From positions 1 through 50,031 of the forward strand of contig JACPRC010000174.1 in assembly GCA_016190175.1 (NCBI GenBank): a stretch of 50,031 nucleotides of DNA, written 5' to 3'. Shown here one piece after another: positions 23,705 through 30,922 of this stretch. Positions within the stretch are counted from its first letter, which is position 1. The number at the start of each line of letters is the position of its first letter. The notes below the pieces were generated by a model. That model searched no databases. It saw nothing but the letters and a program-made list of their open reading frames with translations, and was not told the DNA's origin. The translations under genes and the position numbers were made by a program. The DNA comes from Planctomycetota bacterium (lineage in GTDB: Bacteria > Planctomycetota > MHYJ01 > JACPRB01).

Positions 23705-24302
23705 TCTTGCCCTCCTTCGCGTCGTGTCCCGGTGCCGGGTGGGCCTCGATGGCCTGCGCGGTCACGACCAGGCCGAACGCGTTGGTTTCGGACGGCACGA
23801 CGGGCGCCACGTCGAGCACGTATCGGACCTCGAGGATCTCCTTGGGCGAGTCCGCGATGAGGGTCCGCCGCAAGGCCGTCAGCGCGACCCGGCATCGTCC
23901 ATTGCCCAGCCGCTCGATTTCGACGCTCGCGGGGAGCGGCGGCGAGAGCTGCGACGCCTCCCTCGCCCGGACGACATAGGTCGCGCGCTCCTCGAGCGCC
24001 CGCCGCGCCGTCTCGATGCGATCCGCGCTCACGAATCGTAGGAGGTAGTTGGCGCGATCGACGACCGTGGCCGGCGAGTAGTCGTCGAAGTAGAGCAGGT
24101 AGAGGATCGCGAAGTTCCGGACCGCCTCGTCGGGGACACGCGACGGGATGCTCACCTGCTCCCCCTTCACCCCGGGCACGACGAGCGTCGGCCGTCCCCG
24201 GAGACTCGCGTAGAGAACGGCCGCGGTCAGCGCCGCGTTCGCGGCGGCGAGCACGATGACCGCCGTCACCGTGACCTTGCGCGTCGGGATCGGCTTCATC
24301 AT
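23694..24302 (-). CDS. traE: Conjugal transfer pilus assembly protein TraE
   Basis: A 202-residue protein with one N-terminal membrane anchor (about 12-32) and a periplasmic domain with the TraE layout. The YLLYFDDYSPATVVDRANYL segment (about 68-87) matches the family's conserved Y...L..D.(s/t)P..v..~ region. TraE is VirB8-like and belongs to the inner-membrane platform of the F-type channel. It overlaps both neighbours by a few bases (ATGA with the small membrane protein, 11 bp with the next gene). Confidence 0.85.
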   Translation of the reverse strand: MMKPIPTRKVTVTAVIVLAAANAALTAAVLYASLRGRPTLVVPGVKGEQVSIPSRVPDEAVRNFAILYLLYFDDYSPATVVDRANYLLRFVSADRIETARRALEERATYVVRAREASQLSPPLPASVEIERLGNGRCRVALTALRRTLIADSPKEILEVRYVLDVAPVVPSETNAFGLVVTAQAIEAHPAPGHDAKEGKNDR

Positions 24303-24514
24303 CCGACCTCAGGGATGAAGTGGAGATAGGGCGGCATGAGTAGGGCGACGGAGAGCGCCACGACCTGCACAGCCGCGCAGGCGCCGAGGCAGATCGCCAG
24401 TAACTTCAGGACGGCGACGTCCAGAAGCTCCTGTGCGCGGGCGGCGACGCAGGCGGGAACTCCCTGGGGCGCGATCCTATCGCCCGAAATAGCGTTGGCT
24501 GAAGTACTTCCCAT
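24299..24514 (-). CDS. Small single-span membrane protein between traL and traE
   Basis: A 71-residue protein with one long hydrophobic helix (about 33-62) and a short polar N-terminus. AGAGGAGA lies 8 bases before the ATG, and the stop overlaps the traE start by ATGA, so translation is coupled. It overlaps the 3' end of traL by 38 bp. No counterpart is known to me at this place in F or SXT. Confidence 0.65.
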   Translation of the reverse strand: MGSTSANAISGDRIAPQGVPACVAARAQELLDVAVLKLLAICLGACAAVQVVALSVALLMPPYLHFIPEVG

Positions 24515-24869
24515 GATCTTCGTCTCCTCTGATTGGGCTCAGGTGGCACCGGCGAGGCCGTCCGGGCAAGGGGGCAGGGATCATGTGCGGCAGTGCCCAT
24601 CCGGGCGGCAGAAGGCTGAGGAAGCCGGACCTGTACACCCGCGAGAAGAAGTACCCCGGCCCGCCGCGGCGGAGGAACTTGAAGCCCATGGCGATGGCGG
24701 CGCCGCCGGGCACCCCCAAGACCAAACCGAGAAACCCCAGCCCGAAGAGGCCGATGCAGAGCCCCGCGCCGAATCCGATCGCGAGGCTCAGGGCCAGTTC
24801 CCCGAACTCCACGCCCGGCCAGACCAGCACAGGCTCGTCCAACTTCTGATAGCAGCGTTTGCGGTACAT
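24477..24869 (-). CDS. traL: Conjugal transfer protein TraL
   Basis: A 130-residue protein starting with the family signature RKRCYQKLDEPVLVWPGVE, followed by two hydrophobic segments with a Gly-rich turn (about 25-62) and the basic KFLRRGGPGYFFSRVYR stretch. TraL is a small inner-membrane protein (VirB3-like) of F-type secretion systems. It is the first gene of the leftward transfer operon. Its ATG lies 5 bp after the conserved 48-bp box that also precedes the rightward operon. The C-terminal 30 residues beyond the usual length overlap the next gene. Confidence 0.85.
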   Translation of the reverse strand: MYRKRCYQKLDEPVLVWPGVEFGELALSLAIGFGAGLCIGLFGLGFLGLVLGVPGGAAIAMGFKFLRRGGPGYFFSRVYRSGFLSLLPPGWALPHMIPAPLPGRPRRCHLSPIRGDEDHGKYFSQRYFGR

Positions 24870-24874
24870 CGCGT

Positions 24875-24922
24875 GCCTCTATCCGTGAAGGCACACGAGG
24901 AGCCCGAGTGGGATGGGGATTG
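24875..24922 (-). promoter_or_regulatory. Shared transfer-operon box, copy 1 (faces traL)
   Basis: On the minus strand a T-rich tract is followed by CAATCCCCATCCCACTCG, 6 variable bases, TCGTGTGCCTTCACGG, one base, and TAGAGGC. The copy at 27331-27378 is identical at 42 of 48 positions with no gap. The second block contains the dyad CGTG-N6-CACG. The end of the box also supplies the traL ribosome site. No housekeeping -35/-10 pair fits well, so an alternative sigma factor or an activator is likely. Confidence 0.75.
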
Positions 24923-24930
24923 AAAAAGAA

Positions 24931-25347
24931 AGTCCGGGAAGACTGTCTCGCGAAGAGACTGGAAGGCGAGGACTCGCTGTCGCAGCATCGTCCATCCACT
25001 TCCTGCACGTGGAGGCATCCCCCCTCCATGGACGCGCAAGAAACCAGTTTCTTCACCTAGAGCGCGCCTGCATTGTGAGCGCCGGTGGTCCATTTCTTGG
25101 GCCCGGCCGCTGGTCCATCGCACTTGAGTTCCCCGAGTGCCTTGGTGCTGCCCAACCCCTCATGCGCGGTCAATTAGGCAGGATTCTCTAGAATGCTGTA
25201 TAGGGTGACCTCCTACGTCTAGCTGCGCCTACGCAGCAAATGTGGCGATAAGAATGAAAGAGCAACCGATCAAGGGGAGCGCCTCCAAGCTAGCCGATAG
25301 AGGTGCCTGATATTACTCCGAATCGGAAGCTAGGAAGGACCGAGGAG
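24931..25347. other. Non-coding stretch left of the cargo genes
   Basis: I see no gene here. GC content falls toward the right. A small hairpin (GCTGCG-CCTA-CGCAGC, 25222-25237) and A/T-rich tracts near 25190-25260 may hold the promoter of the gene at 25348, but no convincing -35/-10 pair stands out. Confidence 0.5.
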
Positions 25348-26241
25348 ATGACTGAGGAACAGGAAAAGGCAGTTCAGGGTCTTCAGAGGCAATACTCCGA
25401 GTTCACGCAACACCTACAGGCAATCTCCGATCGGGTGACCGACATTGAGAGCACCACGAGCTCTTTGGTCGGCACAGTGGAAACGGTCCAGAGTCTTCAG
25501 TCACAACTTAATAAGTCCGAGAAGAAGATACGAGACGTCGAACAGAGTGGGACTGCGCTCGCTGGTCGAGTGGAGGCAATTGAAGCCATCAAGAACTCTC
25601 TGACCCTCAAGCTCGAACTCTCCAAGGAATCCGAGAAGAGCTGCAAGGAGCGCTTCTTGAAATGCTGTACGTGGTTTTCGGATAAGGTCCTGGGAGGAGT
25701 CTTGGTCGGAGTCCTTCTCGGTGGCGCGGCGTGGGGCTTGTTCCCGATTCTCTTCGCAGCAAAGTCTGAAGTTGTGATGGTGATGCGAGATCACGTAGAG
25801 GATCGCGAAACCGGCGATTCCTCTGTGAAACTTGTGGTCACGGAACTCTTTCTCGTCAACGGCTCGCGCGAGAACTACCCACCTGGCAAGGCCAAGATCC
25901 TCGGAAAAGTAATGGTTCACGTCGCACTACGAAAGGACGCAAGGCAGTTCATGCTCCCACAATCCTCTGACCGCCCCGGAGACTCGGAGGTATTGCGCGT
26001 ATGGTTCTTTGGCAAGCCGGGAGTAGTCAAGATTAATGGGCAAAGCGGGACTGTGGACCGCAACAAAGTGCTATGGACGTATGGTTCGGACCCGAGTACT
26101 CTTGAGCTTGAAGTCGCGTCCATCGATGCCGCTTCGACGCTTTCATTCCGACTAGAGGGTTCCGTCCAGAAATCACAAGAACTCCCCCCAATGGGCACAG
26201 TGGTCCCCGTAGAAATTCGATGGGCAAAGTGGACTCGATAA
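25348..26241 (+). CDS. Hypothetical membrane protein with N-terminal coiled coil (low-GC cargo)
   Basis: 297 residues from the ATG at 25348, which has AAGGA 8 bases upstream (a GTG at 25303 is possible). About residues 5-95 form a coiled coil (IESTTSSLVGTVETVQSLQ and similar), one membrane helix follows at about 113-137 (VLGGVLVGVLLGGAAWGLF), and the remaining 160 residues are extracytoplasmic, beta-rich and without Cys. Codon use and GC content are clearly lower than in the flanking transfer genes, so the gene was probably acquired separately. It overlaps the lipoprotein gene. Surface exclusion or a small defence module are possible roles, without direct evidence. Confidence 0.75.
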   Translation: MTEEQEKAVQGLQRQYSEFTQHLQAISDRVTDIESTTSSLVGTVETVQSLQSQLNKSEKKIRDVEQSGTALAGRVEAIEAIKNSLTLKLELSKESEKSCKERFLKCCTWFSDKVLGGVLVGVLLGGAAWGLFPILFAAKSEVVMVMRDHVEDRETGDSSVKLVVTELFLVNGSRENYPPGKAKILGKVMVHVALRKDARQFMLPQSSDRPGDSEVLRVWFFGKPGVVKINGQSGTVDRNKVLWTYGSDPSTLELEVASIDAASTLSFRLEGSVQKSQELPPMGTVVPVEIRWAKWTR

Positions 26242-26648
26242 CGAAACTCCTCTGGTGTACTCTCACGGCCTCTCTTGCTGCATGTTCCCATCCGAAGACG
26301 ATATCCGAACCTCACCAAGAGAAATCGGACGAAGAAGGTCTTAAGATTCTTAGAGAGATCGCAAAGAGAATCGATGCAAAAAATCGCCAGATCGAGGAAC
26401 TGCAGAGGCAAGGAAAGAAGAACCTAGAAAACAACCATCCGAAGTTCGCATTCTCTTTCGATGAAGACTGGGCGTTCGCAACGCAGGGCATCAGGATAAT
26501 GGCCAAGACGGGGCATCGGCCGACGGAGCAGGAGTTCCAGAAAGCTCAGTTAGCCGCACAATACGTAAGAGAGGACCTAATCCACAAGATTGTCCAAATT
26601 CATACCGCTTTGTTCGCAGATATTGCGAAAGTGATCGACGGAAAGTAG
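26220..26648 (+). CDS. Small lipoprotein (low-GC cargo)
   Basis: A 142-residue protein with a signal sequence ending in the lipobox LAAC (about 19-22), followed by a helical, charged body (EEGLKILREIAKRIDAKNRQI and on). It begins inside the 3' end of the preceding gene (22-bp overlap), so the two are translated together and probably act together at the envelope. It shares the lower GC content and A-rich codons of its neighbour. Confidence 0.75.
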   Translation: MGKVDSITKLLWCTLTASLAACSHPKTISEPHQEKSDEEGLKILREIAKRIDAKNRQIEELQRQGKKNLENNHPKFAFSFDEDWAFATQGIRIMAKTGHRPTEQEFQKAQLAAQYVREDLIHKIVQIHTALFADIAKVIDGK

Positions 26649-27321
26649 GTCCCTCAGCCCTCGACAGGAAACACCATCGCCCATCCCTAGTTCTCCCGAA
26701 ACGCAGAGGCTTTTTCCTGTGGGTCGCGCGAAGCGCGACTCCAGGAAGGAGCCGGTTGAACGAAGCCGCGCAGCGGGGGGGCTGTGGAGATTGGTCGCCG
26801 TGCAGCATGTGCGAGCGGAGCGTCCGCGTAGACCGCGGGATCTGGGGTCGAGCGATTGTGTGAGTTCTGGACCCACTCTGCGCGGAGGGCATCGCAGCTA
26901 TCCCGGTGAACAGCAATCACCAAGCCGCGGCCTCACTGGCCGCCACAGGACGGAGGACTGGACCACCGGTGGTGCGGGTTCCAATAATTCTGTCACCCCT
27001 GTTTCCGGGAATTCTGTCACCCCTTCGGGAGAGCTTCCAAGAGGTATGGGTAAGGTCGCGCGAGGCGCACCGCCTCGAGCGATGCCCGTCCGCGTTCCCC
27101 GCGGCCATGCGGTGCTCACGGAAACTCGCAAGCTGGCGGCAGGAGACATCCCATTCGCCCCTTGGCCCCGGGTCGCAATGGTCGCCTTCGGGGAGGCCAA
27201 CATCAAGAGCAGGAGTAGCCGGACCGTGAGCCGGAGGGCGCACACCTACATCGGACCCGACGGAAGGCCGTAGTCGAAGAGCCGCCACTTCGATCAACGG
27301 CAATCTCTCCCTCCCACGCAC
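26649..27321. other. Non-coding stretch with repeat remnants
   Basis: I find no credible gene in these 670 bases; the open frames are Arg/Pro/Ser-rich in every phase. It contains two direct copies of AATTCTGTCACCCCT (listed separately). It separates the cargo genes from the second transfer-operon box. It may be a relic of an insertion sequence end. Confidence 0.5.
26986..27024. repeat. Two direct 15-bp repeats, 24 bp apart
   Basis: AATTCTGTCACCCCT occurs at 26986-27000 and 27010-27024. Evenly spaced direct repeats of this kind are seen at the ends of some transposons and as iterons. No transposase or replication gene is adjacent. Confidence 0.6.
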
Positions 27322-27330
27322 TATTTTTTC

Positions 27331-27378
27331 CAATCCCCATCCCACTCGCCCGGTTCGTGTGCCTTCACGGGTAGAGGC
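27331..27378 (+). promoter_or_regulatory. Shared transfer-operon box, copy 2 (faces the pilin operon)
   Basis: This is the plus-strand counterpart of the box at 24875-24922: identical 18-base and 16-base blocks with the same 6-base variable spacer, and a T-rich tract upstream. It ends 18 bp before the ATG at 27397 and is followed by a separate AGGAGG ribosome site. The arrangement points both transfer operons outward from the same control sequence. Confidence 0.75.
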
Positions 27379-27396
27379 TTGATTCAGGAGGTACGC

Positions 27397-27771
27397 ATGA
27401 ATGGCCCCAAGCGGATGCACGCAGGCAGGGGCGTGCCGTGGTTCTGGCTGCCCTGCCTTGCCGTGGCGGTGGTGCTCCTGGGCATCGGCCCGGGTGACGC
27501 CTTGGCCCAGTCCGGCTTCGACACCGCCAAGACGATGGAAGAGGCCAAGGGGGTCGGGACGGTCCTCCTCGCGCTGGTGTTCCTCGCCTATCTAGTCGTG
27601 GGCGGCATCGTGATCCTGTCCGCCCTCGCGTCCGCGCGTGAACGGGGCCAATGGAGCCACTTCCTGATCGCGCTCGGCGCCGTTGTGGTCGCCGGGTTCG
27701 TCCTCTGGACGCTGACGACCATGACCGGCCACAGCCCGCAGAAGATCACCGAGAAGATCCAGATCAAGTAG
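27397..27771 (+). CDS. TraA-like pilin precursor candidate
   Basis: 124 residues from the ATG with AGGAGG 6 bases upstream. A long leader (basic start, hydrophobic 16-31) ends near GDALAQS, a good signal peptidase site. The mature part of about 85 residues has two hydrophobic helices (about 52-75 and 86-106) joined by a short basic loop (SARERGQW). This is the topology of F-type TraA pilins. It is the first gene of the rightward operon, ahead of traK-traB-traV-traC, so it is the best pilin candidate even though pilins are too variable for a sequence-level match. Confidence 0.65.
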   Translation: MNGPKRMHAGRGVPWFWLPCLAVAVVLLGIGPGDALAQSGFDTAKTMEEAKGVGTVLLALVFLAYLVVGGIVILSALASARERGQWSHFLIALGAVVVAGFVLWTLTTMTGHSPQKITEKIQIK

Positions 27772-27807
27772 GCCCCCGAAGAGGCACTGCCTCAAGCCGA
27801 GGAGAAC

Positions 27808-28584
27808 ATGAACGCAGCCACGAATGCCGTCCCGGAGCGCCCGCCCCGTCTGGCTCTCGCGCTCTCCGTCGCGCTCCTGCTCGTCAGCATCGTCGCCGTG
27901 GCGATCCAGCATCTCCAGCTTTGCGGCGGCTGTGCGTTGCGGCAAGGACTGTTCTCAGCCGTGGCACCCGGCGGGGTGTTCGGCTACGGCGCGCTCGCCG
28001 TCATCGGCTGGCTCGGGCCGTGGCGTCTCTTCCCGTGGGGCGCAGCCTTCGCCGCTGCCGTCCACACCGTCCTCGTCGCGGCCATGGTGATGCACGGGCA
28101 TCTCTGCATCGTCTGCGTCGTGGCCGCGACCCTCGCCCTCGCGCTCTTCGTCGTGATGATCGTCAGGTCCAACTCGCGCCTCAAGCTGATCGCCTTCGCC
28201 TACGTTCCGGCGGCGATCCTCGCGGCCGGGCCGACCTCGTGGGCGCTCGCCCATGACGAGGCCATGAAGAAAGAGCGCGACGCTTTCATCCGAGCCATCC
28301 GCGATTCGCACTTCACCGAGGGTGCCGCGGACGTGCTCACGATCCAGGTCTTCGAGCAGGACCACTGCGGCTACTGCCGGGACTTCCGGGAACTGTACCT
28401 CCCGCGGCTCGAACGCGAGTTCGGCCCGCGAATCCGGGTGCGGTTCCTATCCGCGACCGCGACGACCTGGGTCCGCCACACCCCCACGATCGTCATCGAG
28501 ACAGGTCTGGTCTACGAGGGGCTCCCCCGGGACTACTCCGAGATCCGCTCGGCGATCGAGGCCGCGCTCGCCGCCCGAAAGTGA
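27808..28584 (+). CDS. VKOR-like membrane domain fused to a thioredoxin-like domain
   Basis: 258 residues. The N-terminal half has about four membrane helices and two Cys pairs, CGGC (39-42) and CIVC (100-103), as in vitamin K epoxide reductase homologues that pass electrons to quinone. After about residue 150 comes a periplasmic thioredoxin-like domain with CGYC at 177-180 and the cis-Pro sequence TPTIVI. VKOR-Trx fusions form protein disulfide bonds in place of DsbB/DsbA. Within an F-type transfer operon this would supply disulfides to Cys-rich proteins such as TraU and the lipoprotein at 38936, where F and SXT use TrbB or DsbC. GAGGAG lies before the ATG. Confidence 0.82.
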   Translation: MNAATNAVPERPPRLALALSVALLLVSIVAVAIQHLQLCGGCALRQGLFSAVAPGGVFGYGALAVIGWLGPWRLFPWGAAFAAAVHTVLVAAMVMHGHLCIVCVVAATLALALFVVMIVRSNSRLKLIAFAYVPAAILAAGPTSWALAHDEAMKKERDAFIRAIRDSHFTEGAADVLTIQVFEQDHCGYCRDFRELYLPRLEREFGPRIRVRFLSATATTWVRHTPTIVIETGLVYEGLPRDYSEIRSAIEAALAARK

Positions 28585-28592
28585 GACCTGAG

Positions 28593-29303
28593 ATGCGACT
28601 CCCCGGCGCCATCCTGACCATGGCCCTCCTCGGCGGCCAGGCCGACGACCCCTCCTTGGCCAAGAGCCGCACGCTCGACTGCCGCGACGGCGATACGGTC
28701 GCGATCCGAGTCCGGGTATCGAACCCGAACCAGAACGTCCTCACCGCCGTCACGTTCCCGGACCTCGTGCAGAACGTCGTCTCCTCCTGGAACGACCGCG
28801 ACCTGTCGGTCGAGTACCAGGGCGCGAAGCTCTTCCTGAAACTCCTCGCGAAGGCCGAAGGCCATCTGGACGTCGTGACGGCAGCCGGGACCCATGTGCG
28901 GCTCTACATCACGCCCACCGGCGCGGGACAGGAATACGACGGCCACGTCGTTCTGAAGACCGCCGCGGCGAAGTCCGCGGAGGAAGCCGCATCGAAACTG
29001 CCCGATGCCCTGGAACTCGTCAGGGCCATGCGGCTGGGGCTCGTCCCTGCTGGTGCGTCCATCAGGCGCGGCGGCGACGCCCTCGTCTCCGTGACCGGCG
29101 ACGTCGAGGGAAGACTGGCCCTCGTATACGAGACGACGGCGTATCGCGGGTACGTGATTCGGATCGTGAACAAATCTCCGAAGCACGCGTACCAGCTCGA
29201 CGTCACCCGTTTCTCGTCCTCCCGGCTCGTCCTGATCGGGGCCAAGTCCCTCCTGATCCCCTCGGGCAAGTCCACTCTGATTTACCTGGTCCTTTGGAAG
29301 TGA
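28593..29303 (+). CDS. traK: Secretin-like transfer protein TraK
   Basis: About 236 residues from the ATG at 28593; a GTG at 28581 overlapping the previous stop is possible. A signal peptide (ILTMALLGGQA) precedes a beta-rich protein with the RVSNPNQNVLTAVTF segment near 45-60. This N-terminal beta domain and the length match TraK, which is VirB9-like and forms the outer-membrane core of the F-type channel with TraV and TraB. It is followed 4 bp later by traB, the conserved order. Confidence 0.82.
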   Translation: MRLPGAILTMALLGGQADDPSLAKSRTLDCRDGDTVAIRVRVSNPNQNVLTAVTFPDLVQNVVSSWNDRDLSVEYQGAKLFLKLLAKAEGHLDVVTAAGTHVRLYITPTGAGQEYDGHVVLKTAAAKSAEEAASKLPDALELVRAMRLGLVPAGASIRRGGDALVSVTGDVEGRLALVYETTAYRGYVIRIVNKSPKHAYQLDVTRFSSSRLVLIGAKSLLIPSGKSTLIYLVLWK

Positions 29304-29307
29304 AGCC

Positions 29308-30477
29308 ATGCTCCCCGCGATCCTGAAACAGAGCAAGTTCGGCAAGATCGGCGCGCTCGTCCTCCTGCTCGTCGTCGGCGGCGTCCTCTTCTTCGGTCTG
29401 GCGCGGATGAACGCACCGAAAAAGTCCGACGGCGAGGCCGCGAAGTACGACGTGGGCACTACCCCCACGGGCCAGATGAAGGGCTTCGTCGATCACTACG
29501 GAAACGTGGTCGACCGCCAGGCGAAGGATATCTCCACCCAGGGCACGCAACTCGACCGCCTGACGCAGGAAAACGACGAGTTCCGCAAGGGGGCCGAGGA
29601 TCTGCGGACGGAGCTCGCCCAGTTGAAGGCGGCGCTCCGTGCCCGGGAGGAGAACGGCGACCCGATGAAGCGGGCGCTGGTGGAGTTGAAGCGCCAGTTG
29701 TTCCCCGATGGCCCTCCAACGTCCGGCGAAACCAGCCCCGCCCGCATCCGAAAGCTGACGATCGCGACGGCCAAGCAGGAATCGGATCGCCGTCGCGCCC
29801 AGCGCCAGGTTCGAGTGCCGGCCGGATCGTTTGCGGAAGGGACGCTGCTCACGGGTGTCTACGCGCCGACCGAGGGGCAACCGATGCCCGTGAAGATCCG
29901 CCTCGACCGGGCCTTCGTCGGCCCCAATCGCACGCGAATCCCCTTCCAGGAAGCCTTCCTGATCGGGAAGGCGGTCGGCGATCCCAACTCCGAGCGCGTC
30001 GTCGTTCAGCTCGACCGCCTGAGCTACGTGAAGCAGAACGGCGAGACCATCGAGGTCGCGATCAACGGCTACGTCGTCGACGAGGACGGCGTGCAAGGCG
30101 TCGCCGGTCAGTACGTCTGGCGCGCCTTCGACGTCGCTTCCCTCGGCGTCCTCTCCGGCGCGCTCTCGGCGGGAACGGACGCCGCCGCAGCAAGGGAGAC
30201 CCTGTCCAAGGTCAATCCGCTGGGCGGCGCATCCCAGGTCGTCACGGGAGATCCCCTCCGCTTCGCCACGTTCCGTGGCCTCTCGAAGGCCGGCGAGGGC
30301 ATCGACAAGATCGTGGTCAAGCGGCTGGACGAGATCGTCCCCGCCGTCTACGTCCCCAACGGCCGGCACGTGACGGTCTGCCTGATCGACGGCGTCACGC
30401 TCGAAAACGTCTTCGTGGACGAGATGAAACATGAGACTGCGCGCAATGCGTTCGCTGGGCTCGATCTGGATCGTTAG
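29308..30477 (+). CDS. traB: Channel scaffold protein TraB
   Basis: 389 residues: a membrane anchor (about 14-33), a coiled coil (about 75-115), a Pro-containing linker and a C-terminal VirB10-like domain beginning at VPAGSFAEGTLLTGVYAPT (about 170-188). TraB spans from the inner membrane to the outer core and acts as the energised scaffold of the F-type channel. The 3' end overlaps traV by 47 bp. Confidence 0.9.
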   Translation: MLPAILKQSKFGKIGALVLLLVVGGVLFFGLARMNAPKKSDGEAAKYDVGTTPTGQMKGFVDHYGNVVDRQAKDISTQGTQLDRLTQENDEFRKGAEDLRTELAQLKAALRAREENGDPMKRALVELKRQLFPDGPPTSGETSPARIRKLTIATAKQESDRRRAQRQVRVPAGSFAEGTLLTGVYAPTEGQPMPVKIRLDRAFVGPNRTRIPFQEAFLIGKAVGDPNSERVVVQLDRLSYVKQNGETIEVAINGYVVDEDGVQGVAGQYVWRAFDVASLGVLSGALSAGTDAAAARETLSKVNPLGGASQVVTGDPLRFATFRGLSKAGEGIDKIVVKRLDEIVPAVYVPNGRHVTVCLIDGVTLENVFVDEMKHETARNAFAGLDLDR

Positions 30478-30922
30478 CTCTCTTGCAGGTTGCGGCCTAT
30501 TCGGATCGCCGACGACCGGCGGACGACCCGTCCGGGAGGTCTACGACGAGGCCGAACGCGGCGGTAACCGCGACGAGATCGTCATCCGATCCGAGGGCGA
30601 TCCCGGTGGAGGGCCGCGCACCCGCCCCGTCATCTACCCGCCTAAGGTCTTCGCCGTCTATGTGCAGGAGCACCTGGACATCAAGCGCGACATCAAGATC
30701 GGCGCGCACTGGGTCCATTTCAAGCTCCGCGACTCGTCCTGGGTCGCCGAGGAGATCGACCGCGAGCCCGTCGCGGAGACCACGGTGGGAGATGCCGACC
30801 TGCAGCCGCTGAGAGCCGCGCTGGATCGTTCCTCCTTCCCGCAGATCGTCATCCCGTATCGCTCATCTTCCGCGAAGACCCGCGACGGCAGTGAGGAATC
30901 CAGTGAATTCAAGAACGACTGA
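30431..30922 (+). CDS. traV: TraV-like outer-membrane lipoprotein
   Basis: A 163-residue protein with a signal sequence ending in the lipobox LAGC (about 18-21), then GLFGSPTTGGRPVREVYDE, which parallels the G-rich start and ..VY pattern of TraV. The middle contains FAVYVQEHLDIKRDIKIGAHWVHF-like beta segments. TraV anchors the TraK/TraB core in the outer membrane. The order K-B-V-C agrees with F-type loci. Its start may be the ATG at 30446. It overlaps both traB and traC. Confidence 0.75.
   Translation: MRLRAMRSLGSIWIVSSLAGCGLFGSPTTGGRPVREVYDEAERGGNRDEIVIRSEGDPGGGPRTRPVIYPPKVFAVYVQEHLDIKRDIKIGAHWVHFKLRDSSWVAEEIDREPVAETTVGDADLQPLRAALDRSSFPQIVIPYRSSSAKTRDGSEESSEFKND

Noticed and set aside
26719-27273. 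Open frame of 184 codons on the plus strand between cargo and pilin operon
   Set aside because: It runs across the direct repeats, has Arg/Ser/Pro-rich composition and no ribosome site; judged non-coding.
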